From Kingdonia uniflora (lineage: Eukaryota; Streptophyta; Magnoliopsida; Ranunculales; Circaeasteraceae), in NCBI GenBank assembly GCA_014058105.1, contig JACGCM010001011.1, positions 501,501-565,500 on the forward strand: 64,000 bases of DNA. The letters run 5' to 3'. Position numbers and translations under genes: made by a program. Under the pieces are notes generated by a model. The model ran no database searches and was not told the origin of the DNA. It was given only the letters and a program-made list of their open reading frames with translations. Positions 56,665 through 64,000 of this stretch are shown here, one piece after another (within the stretch, counting starts at the first letter, position 1; each line of letters opens with the position of its first letter).

Positions 56665-57847
56665 GTGTGAAGTCTAATGTGGAGAGGAAGGAATCTTTGT
56701 TGGACAAAGTTGCAGAGGAGGAGACTAAACTCAAACTTGTGCTGAAGGGACTCAGCCTGAGTAGAAAGAAGATGGTTGATAGTAGGTCGAATAAGGTTCA
56801 ATCTACCAGATCGATGACGAGTGTTGATGAGGGGAAAAGGCAACTAAGTGGTAAGGAGGCTCAAAATAATTTTTCCAAGACTCTTGGAACTGGCAGTTCG
56901 GCTCAGTCGAATCCTGTCAAGCCGAACAAAGTAGCTTTAGAATATCCGAAGAAATGGATGCTAAAGGCTCTACCAGCCTCTGGTACTTCTGGAAGTGGTG
57001 AGGTTGTGAAAGATAAGAGGAGGAGGGTCGAACCCTTTGGGGAGTCAGGAGAGAAGGTTGAGGAGGGGCGATCTGCTATGGTAGACGACCTCAAAGAGGT
57101 TGAGGAATGGACCAGGTTAGTGGTTCTCTACGGAGAGGAAGACGCGAGCAAGATGGTAAGTTTATATTTTTGGAAAGAACAGCGTAATACATTTTGAGCT
57201 AATCGCTGAGATCGATGTAATTTTACAGGTTGCTCATCTTGCTAAGGGAATTTGGCTCGGTATTGAGGAAGAAAAAAGTGAGCTGAAGAAGGCGAATATC
57301 GAGCTGTAAAAAGAATTAGCTCGATCCAGAACTGATGCTTTGAAGGAAGTTAGGCAACTGAGGGCTTCTCATGCTGTGGCGATTGGTCAGCTGGAAGTGG
57401 AGACAATGGCCAATTTTGACGAGATGGTTGAGGAGTGTGACAGACTAAGGCATTATTTGATGTTGAAAGGCTATTTTGAGGATGAGGTGGATGCCATTAA
57501 GGCGGATACCTATGCTGAGGAGGAAGATGAGGAGGAAGCGGAAGCGGTGGGGATCGTGGACGATCTGGATGGCATTTCCCGCTAGATGGTGCTCGACAGT
57601 CAAGGGGATGACGTCGAGCTCCTAGAAGGTGGTAGTGAGAAGGTAGGGTAGACACGTGTGTTTGTATAAATATCTATAAGTTATTTGAACTGTGTGTGGG
57701 GAAGAAATTTTTGTAGATTGACTTTGTTTTATAAACCTTTTGTAGGCAGTTAGAGAGATGAGTCTCGGAATAAAAGATCTAGAGTCTGGACTTACCAGGG
57801 AAAGAGAGACCTCTAAAGCCTTGCTGTCTGCGTAAGCGGAGCTGCAG
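56665..57847 (+). pseudogene. Antisense gene C, basic linker and middle exons
   Basis: Exon 56665-57155 follows an ATTGCAG acceptor. It is Lys/Glu/Ser-rich with a basic patch (VKDKRRRVEP), ending EEDASKM at GTAAGT. Exon 57229-57642 (VAHLAKGIWLGIEEEK ... ATQ-like acidic end EEEDEEEAEAVGIVDD) has stops TAA at 57307 and TAG at 57583. Exon 57746-57847 (AVREMSLGIKDLESGLTRER) has one TAA. All three introns fall between codons. Confidence 0.7.
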
Positions 57848-58151
57848 GTTAGATCGGAATAGGTCTTTCGACTTGTATGTTATACAAACGTTAAGATATC
57901 AAGTAAATAGGATATAGATCCATGGTAAAAATCCAACGCTATTAATATAGAGTAGCATATCAAAAGTATGTACCTTGTACGCTAAAAGAAGACTCATGAA
58001 GTGTTCATCTTGGAATAAACTCCAAACTTTTTGTCTAAAATTATTTGCAAGCAGATGTTTAGAAATCACATAGTCTCTTTAGAAATGTAGTATACATATA
58101 TTCAAAGGCTTTCCTGAATCAAGCTGTACTTAAAATTGTTATATTTTCTAG

Positions 58152-59516
58152 GTCGATTTAGATTCATCTCGCTCATGTGAGGACGACGTACTTATGTGTA
58201 ATCGGGAATTTGCAGAGCAGTTTGATAGGATGAAGGAGGCGAGCAAGAATAGAGAAGATCAATATGTAAAAGAGCATTTTAGACTTGTGGAGTTGACCCA
58301 GGCCGTTTCTGAGCTGACTCTTTAGGTCGAAGAGAAAGATGCTGAGATAAATAAGGGATTAAAAGAGCTAGCTGAGGTAACAGAATGTGCCGAGAAGCTT
58401 CAACGTCAAGTTGACACGTTTGCGGTGATGGGTAAGCAGGCCAATGCGGCTTAATACCGTATTCAGGCATTGGAACAATCGGAGGAACAATTTCGAACTG
58501 ATCTCCAGAACTGTAGGAACGAGCTATAGCGAATGAGATGAAAATTCATCAATAAAGACGACGAGCTGAGTGTAGCTCGAGAAAATCTTTCGGTTTCGGA
58601 AGCCGCAGCTGAACATTTGCAAATATCCCTACAAGCTAAGGATATGGAATTCCAGGAAATACAACGAAGGTGTAATGATTTGAACGAGAGGGTTGCACAA
58701 CTTAAGGCCGAACTGACGTAGGCCATTGCGCGAGACAAGAAAGTCGGGGCTAGAGAACGTTCGGGGGAAAATAGAACTGAGGTTAAGACTCTTTTAGTTT
58801 GAGGGGATGTAGTTAGTCTCTCAGGTCAAATTAGAGAGCTAGAGAGTGACGTATCTCGTATTCAAGGGAATGTCCATAAGGAAAATGCAAATTTGAGGGA
58901 ATACTAGCATAAGTTGGATGCTGCTCTTAATAGGGAGAAAGTTTTAGAAGGGGAAATCAAAGCAAAGGAATCGCTGGTGAAAAGGAAAGAAGATTTATTG
59001 TAAGATATTCCAGCTATGGAAGAGTTGAGCGCATAAATTCAGAGACTTCGTGCTCGGGTAGTAGACTTAGAAGCCATGGACCTTGCTGAATCAACAAAGT
59101 ATATAAAAATATTGGAAGAAAATGTAATCTATCATGCTAAGGTCGATGCAGAAATGACTGAATAAAATAATGAGTATGCTAGGTTAAAGTCACGCCTCGA
59201 GAAGGTGAGAGTGAGATTTTCAACAATGGTCATACCTAATGCGTCACGCTCTGACCTGTTAAAGGCAATTGTTGCATATTTTGTAGAGGAAGTAAAAAGA
59301 CTTGAGTCAGAACGAGATACCTTGTTCAAAACTCTGTCGGATAAGGGATGCATTTATGGAGCTAAGATAGATTGAGGGAACTATCTGGGCGTCATGGAGA
59401 CCCAATTAGGTGCTTGAACTGTTGAACTGATAGAATCGGGTAGAGATGCTGTGATCCACGAACTGAAAGTTTGACCTCTTGATGTAGGGGGAAGCACTGC
59501 TGACTCTTATCAGTAA
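58152..59516 (+). pseudogene. Antisense gene C, last exon: 1365-bp coiled-coil frame with stops only
   Basis: After the acceptor TATTTTCTAG the frame starts VDLDSSRSCEDD and stays in register to a TAA at 59514. Heptad-rich segments include FDRMKEASKNREDQYVKEHF, IQALEQSEEQFRTDLQNC and FVEEVKRLESERDTLFKTL. There are 13 internal stops: TAG at 58323, 58527, 58719, 58905; TAA at 58452, 59001, 59034, 59163; TGA at 58539, 58800, 59373, 59415, 59472. No frameshift was needed. Each is one C-to-T step from CAG, CAA or CGA. Confidence 0.8.
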
Positions 59517-59559
59517 AAAAGAAACCCTTATAATATGAATTTGGCCTAAAAGTAAATAG

Positions 59560-60720
59560 TATCTGTCGCAGACACATTGAAATAGATAAAAGCTAGTATG
59601 ACCATTGCCTTATCTTGTGTCTGGTGGGGTCTTTGATATTAAACAAATTTTTTAAATTCGTTTTAATCGCAGAAATGGGTTGAGCTAAACCAAGTTGAAT
59701 CTTGATTTGAACTATAGAAATGTCGCAGACATATTGAAAAAGATAAAATCTAGTATGACCTTTGCCTTATCTTATGTCTGGTAGAGTCTTTGATATAAAA
59801 CAAAAATTTTAAATTCGTTTTAATCATAGAAATGGGTTGAGTTAAACCAAGTTGAAACTTGATTTGAACTATAGAAATATCGCATACATATTGAAAGAGA
59901 TGAAAACTAGTATGACCTTTGCCTTATCTTATGTCTGGTAGAGTCTTTGATATAAAAAAAAATTAAATTCATTTTAATCGCAGAAATGAGTTGAGTTAAG
60001 CTAAGTTGAAACTTGATTTGAACTATAGAAATGTCGCAGACATATTGAAATAGATGAAAGTTAGTATAACCTTTGCCTTATCTTATGTCTGGTAGAGTCT
60101 TTGATGTAAAACAAGTTTCTACACTTGCTACAATCGTAGAGATGTAGTATAGCCAGCAAAACCAAGTGATATCCTTGATCCAGCCAGTATAAATGATCCA
60201 AACAAGTTGAAAAAGATGAAGACTAGTATTACCTTTGCCTTATCTCTTACTTGGGAGAGTCTTTGATATTAAACAAGTTTCTACACTTGTTATAATCGCA
60301 GAGATGTACTATAGCCAGCCAAACCAAGTGATATCCTTGATCCAGCCCGTGTAAATGATCCAAACAAGTTGAAAAAGATGAAGACTAGTATTACCTTTGC
60401 CTTATCTCTTACTTAGTAGAGTTTCTGATATAAAACAAGTTTTTACACTTGCTATAATCGCAGAGATGTAGTATAGCCAGCCAAACTATGTGATATCCTT
60501 GATCCAGCCGGTATAAATGATCCAAACAAGTTGAAAAAGATGAAGACTAGTATTACCTTTGCCTTATCTCTTGTTTGGTAGAGTCTTTGATATGAAACAC
60601 GTTTTTACACTTGCTACAATCGTAGAGATGTTGTAAAAGAAGCCAAATCAAGTGATATCCTTGATCTAACTTGGATAAGATCAATTATAAGCTAGTATTA
60701 TCGATGCTTTAATCTGTAGA
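59560..60720. repeat. Tandem-repeat block of element C (154-162 bp)
   Basis: About seven to eight copies. The phrase GCCTTATCT(T/C) starts at 59607, 59764, 59921, 60075, 60237, 60399 and 60561. The first copies have a 157-bp period and the later ones 162 bp, with a changed half (ATATCCTTGATCCAGCC). It lies between the 3' ends of pol and the antisense gene. Confidence 0.92.
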
Positions 60721-60859
60721 ATGTGGTCGAATGTTTGCAAAAAGAATGAATTTGTTAAAAAAAAGCTTTCATTGATAAGTTCTGAATTTTCATTAGATGG
60801 AGATGAGAATCTCACTTTTAGAATTGAAAAACAAAAAATGAACAATGGGAATGGAGTAG

Positions 60860-61960
60860 TAAGATGCCTAATGATTGTACCGCTTCAGTAGCCTAGTATT
60901 CCAAGGATTTGAAATGGGGACTCCCTCTTCAATCATGAGATAGTATGATTCCAGCGTGAGGCTCTTTGCAATGTTGAGGAATTTATCTGAGGATGAGATC
61001 TTTGATTTGAAAAGTACGGCTTCTGACTCTGTTATTATACGATCTGGCAAACATATGATAATATCGACCTAGGTTAGCGATGACGCGTTCCCTAGTCCCA
61101 TCTATCATATTGTGGTTACAAGCCAATTCGAACTCATTTTCCCCGTCAGTCAGCTCGTGATCGCGAACTGGATGGTTATATTCAAAAGGAATGATAGCCT
61201 CAATACCATAAGTAAGGAGGAATGGGGTACACCTAGTGGATTGTCGGGGAGTGGTTCGATATGCCTACAGGACGTGAGGTAGTTCGCAAACCCAATTTCC
61301 TTTTTTCTGTGTGTGAAGCCATTTTTTGAGTCCATCCACGATGGTTTTTTTTGGTGATTTTGGCTTGGCCATTGCCTTGAGAGTAATATGGATTTGACGG
61401 TGAGTGGATGATATTGTGGTGGTTTAGGAAGGTTACGACCTTATATCCCACAAATTGGGGTCTGTTATTGATACGAATTAGGTCGGGGCACCCAAATCGA
61501 GTGATTATGTGGTTCTAGATAAAAGAGATGACCTCTTCTTCTCTGGCTCGACATAGTAGAATTGCTTCTACCCATTTTGTAAACTAATCGGTAGCTACAA
61601 GTAGTTGATGGCAATTACCTAGAGAATTAGGGAATTCGCCGACAAGGTCTAGTGCCCATCTTTTGAATGGCCAAAAACCTTGCTTGCATGGAGTTTGAGC
61701 GTAGGGGCGCGTATCATATGTCTATGTCTCTGGCAGGTGTCGCACCTGTGAGAATACCATTCTGCTTTCTTGCGCATGCTGGGCCAAAATATTCTTTGAG
61801 TGATAGCTCTGTTCACTAATGACCTACCTACGGCGTGGGAGTCGCAAGTTCCTTCGTGTAATTCGCAGAGCAGTTCGTCTGCTTTTGACTTGGAGAGGCA
61901 CTTGAGATAAGGCACTATAACGGAAAGGTGGTAAAGCATACCGTTTTAGTAATATAGCGC
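60860..61960 (-). pseudogene. Integrase of element C
   Basis: The minus strand reads LLCELHEGTCDSHAVGRSLV, FWPSMRKKAEWYSHRCDTCQ (HHCC zinc region), APTLKLHASKV, later SSTHRQIH and QAKITKKN, and near the end ENEFELACN and FQIKDLILR, parallel to elements A and B. The catalytic core between about 61650 and 61450 is full of stops. Confidence 0.8.
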
Positions 61961-62160
61961 TTCGAGTTGTTGATCAGCTGTCGGCGCTCTTTTGGTTCTA
62001 CAGGGAGTGGTCCGTTGCAATTATTGTCGACACCGAGGTAGGCTAAGAAAGGCTTTCGCCAATCGTCCTTTCCCTCTTTATCGCCCCCAGTGTTGATCGT
62101 GCATACAGATATGCGATCAATACTGGGGGTTGAAATGATTTCAATCTGGAGATATCTAGT

Positions 62161-63080
62161 TTATATTCCTAAGACCCCGGCTAGATATGACAAGGAATCG
62201 GCATGTCTGTTTTCTCCTCGAGGAAGATATTCGAGAGTTGCTTTCGTGAACTTACTCATCTTATCTACAACGAGGGCTGCGTATTCGATAATCTTCCCGT
62301 TTTTCTTATATTGCTCAGAATAATGATGAATGTTGAGTAATGAATCTGTGTAAACTGAGAGTTTGAGGACATCGAACTTAAGTGCGAGGTTGAGTCCATG
62401 AATGAGAGTTTCATACTCGGTAACATTATTTGAGGCCTCAAAATCTAAGCGGATTGATTTTTTAATTCTATCATCAGAAGGGGTAATCAAAACAATCCCG
62501 ATCCCTGACCCTGCGGGTCCTGCTGATCCATCTGTGAGAAGCCTCCACCCTGACCTAGTGATCTAGTCATTCGTCGAATGGCTTGGGGGTTGGATTCTAT
62601 GTTGTGTCTTTGATAAGGTACGGGCCATGCTCCTCCTTCTTGGGATCCTCCACTGGAAAATCCGCAAGAGAATTGGCAACGGCCTGACCCTTCTCAGAAT
62701 GACGCTGTTCAAACTTGATATCATGTTCTCCTAAACTGACTGACCACTGCTATACTCTTTGTGACTTCTCTTTTTTGGACAGAACCTCCCGAAGTGGGTA
62801 GTTCGTCATAACTTTGACGGAATGTGCTTGGAAGTAGTATTTGAGTTTCTACAAAGTGTTAACAAGGGTGAGAAGAAATTTCTCAATTTTAAAGTACCTT
62901 ATTTCCGTTGGTGTGAGTGTTTTATTGATGAAGAAGACTGGTTTATCTACTTTTCCTTCCAAGAGGATAAGAACTGAGTTAAGAGAAGTATCTGTTACTG
63001 CTAGGTTGATTATCAGTTCCTCATTATCTACTGGGGTGTTCATTATGGGAGACCTCTCCAAATAGATTTTGAGGTCCTGA
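62161..63080 (-). pseudogene. RNase H domains of element C
   Basis: The first domain (63061-62849) reads VLILLEGKVDKPVFFINKTL and RYFKIEKFLLTLVNTL. The second (about 62530-62161) carries TDGSAGPAGSGIGIVLITPS-like codons, ASNNVTEYETLIHGLNLALK, VYTDSLLNIHHY and YLPRGENRHADSLSYLAGV. The three acidic positions of the second domain appear kept. Stops separate the two. Confidence 0.8.
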
Positions 63081-63084
63081 AAAG

Positions 63085-64000
63085 CTACTTCGCATTCTGG
63101 CGTCCATATGACTTCTGCAGTTGGCTGGACCTTTCCTCATTTGTTATATCCGCGGAGTAATAGGAATAGCCAACGACAGCGGTCTGAAGATTTAAAGACG
63201 AAACGGTTGATTGCGGTAATCTTCCCGGCGAGTTTTTGAATGTCTTTGGAGAAGGAATGTCAAGGAGAGCCCAAATTTGATTCGGATCGGCCTCAACCCC
63301 TTTCTTGCTGATGAGGTAGCCTAGAAAATGGCCAAAATGTACCTCAAATTGATATTTATCAGGGTTCAGACGCATTCTATAAGATCGAAGGATGTTGATT
63401 ATTGTGTTGAGATATGAGATGTGATTATCTGACTGTACGCTTTTGCACAAAAGATCATCGATATAAACTTAAACGATTTTCCCTAGGTGTGCTTTGAACA
63501 TAACAGTCATCAATCGTTGATATGTGGCACCTGCGTTCTTGATCCCGAATGGCATGACTTTGTGACAATAAAGGCCACTTTTGGTGATGAATATTATCTT
63601 CTCATGATCTTCTTCCAGAAGTAGAATTTGATTATAGCCTGAAGCAGCGTTCATCATAGATAAGAGATCATGGCCTGCTGTGGAATCGAGGATCTGATGA
63701 ATGTTAGGAAGAGGGAAACTATCCTTTAGAGTATGTTTGTTTAGATTTGTGAAATCTATGCAGACTTGAACTTTTCCATTCTTCTTTGGGACAACGACAA
63801 TATTGGATATCCAGTCTAAATATTTGGCTTCTTGAATGAATCCCACTTTGATCAATTTCTCGATCTCGGTGTTAACTTCATCTCGAAGATGTGGTGAAAG
63901 TCGTCGTTATTTCTATTTGACCGTTGTGGCATTGATATTGATGGCTAACTTGTGGTAAGCCATGGCCGGATCAACTCTGGGCATTTCGTTGAAAGACCAT
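63085..64000 (-). pseudogene. Reverse transcriptase of element C (cut by window end)
   Basis: Reads EAKYLDWISNIVVVPKKNGK, VCIDFTNLNKHTLKDSFPLP, MMNAASGYNQI, MPFGIKNAGATYQRLM, a stop, VYIDDLLCKS with the catalytic Asp pair kept, and NPDKYQFEVHFGHFLGYLIS. The 128-codon piece 63855-63469 is open. The sequence upstream of 63855 reaches the window edge. Confidence 0.88.

Larger units (their letters stand above)
53360..59516 (+). pseudogene. Antisense accessory gene of element C (whole locus)
   Basis: The gene runs opposite to pol, starting 303 bp from the inner LTR edge. Readable parts are an N-terminal module (53360-53659), a gap with weak coding signs, a transposon-associated domain (55955-56530), and exons 56665-57155, 57229-57642, 57746-57847 and 58152-59516. 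The last four join in frame through three GT-AG introns (57156-57228, 57643-57745, 57848-58151). The tail is a long coiled coil with no enzyme motif. The reading frame is broken mainly by stops, not by frameshifts. The convergent arrangement with pol is the same as in elements A and B. Function unknown. Confidence 0.75.
52485..64000 (-). mobile_element. Element C: Tat-type Ty3/gypsy on the minus strand, incomplete at window end
   Basis: The 3' LTR is 52485-53057 in + coordinates. Going right come the polypurine tract, an antisense gene on the + strand (53360-59516), a tandem-repeat block, integrase, two RNase H domains and reverse transcriptase on the minus strand. The gag and 5' LTR lie beyond 64000. 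It is inserted in the antisense gene of element B; the 5 bp on the left flank are GAACC and the right flank is not visible. Confidence 0.85.

Overview
This window looks like a repeat-rich plant (probably eudicot) nuclear genome. One host gene is clearly recognisable: a WNK (With No Lysine) protein kinase on the + strand. Its seven coding exons join in frame from 16054 to 28194 and give 627 residues. Almost everything else is LTR-retrotransposon sequence in nested layers. All of it is decayed by stops and frameshifts.

Layout: (1) 341-709 plus 14724-14924 is one truncated LTR, split by element A (710-14723, + strand), a Ty3/gypsy element of the Tat type with 734/733-bp LTRs. (2) 14925-16053 is the WNK upstream region. 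(3) 16054-28194 is WNK. Its fourth intron is 9.5 kb and holds a LINE scrap, a gag-only gypsy remnant and a non-coding LTR element (22006-26335, minus strand) with a perfect 5-bp target duplication. (4) 29373-40531 is an 11.2-kb Ty1/copia element of Sirevirus type on the minus strand. It has ~1-kb LTRs, target duplication GATTA, degenerate gag-pol, and an extra open reading frame downstream of pol. (5) From about 41.2 kb to 44178 lies a gypsy element D (+). It is cut inside its reverse transcriptase by a second Tat element B (44179-52484, +), which is cut in turn by a third Tat element C (52485 to beyond 64000, minus strand).

The most interesting system is shared by the three Tat elements A, B and C. 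Each has sense pol, then a family-specific tandem-repeat block, then a long gene on the opposite strand that runs convergently toward pol. In A and C this antisense gene starts about 300 bp from the inner edge of the 3' LTR. It has a conserved N-terminal module, a domain resembling the plant 'putative gypsy-type transposon' family, a basic linker and a long coiled-coil tail. Canonical GT-AG introns in the antisense direction keep the frame open in B and C. One acceptor site appears conserved between A and C. Its last exon in C stays in one frame for 1365 bp, broken only by 13 stops that are each one C-to-T change from CAG, CAA or CGA. Antisense additional ORFs are known in Tat-lineage elements in general; the intron structure and module conservation are read here from the sequence.

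No tRNA, rRNA, CRISPR or bacterial-type features were seen. Retroelement boundaries come from LTR termini (TG...CA), primer-binding sites, polypurine tracts and target duplications found by eye. LTR identities and insertion ages were not computed.
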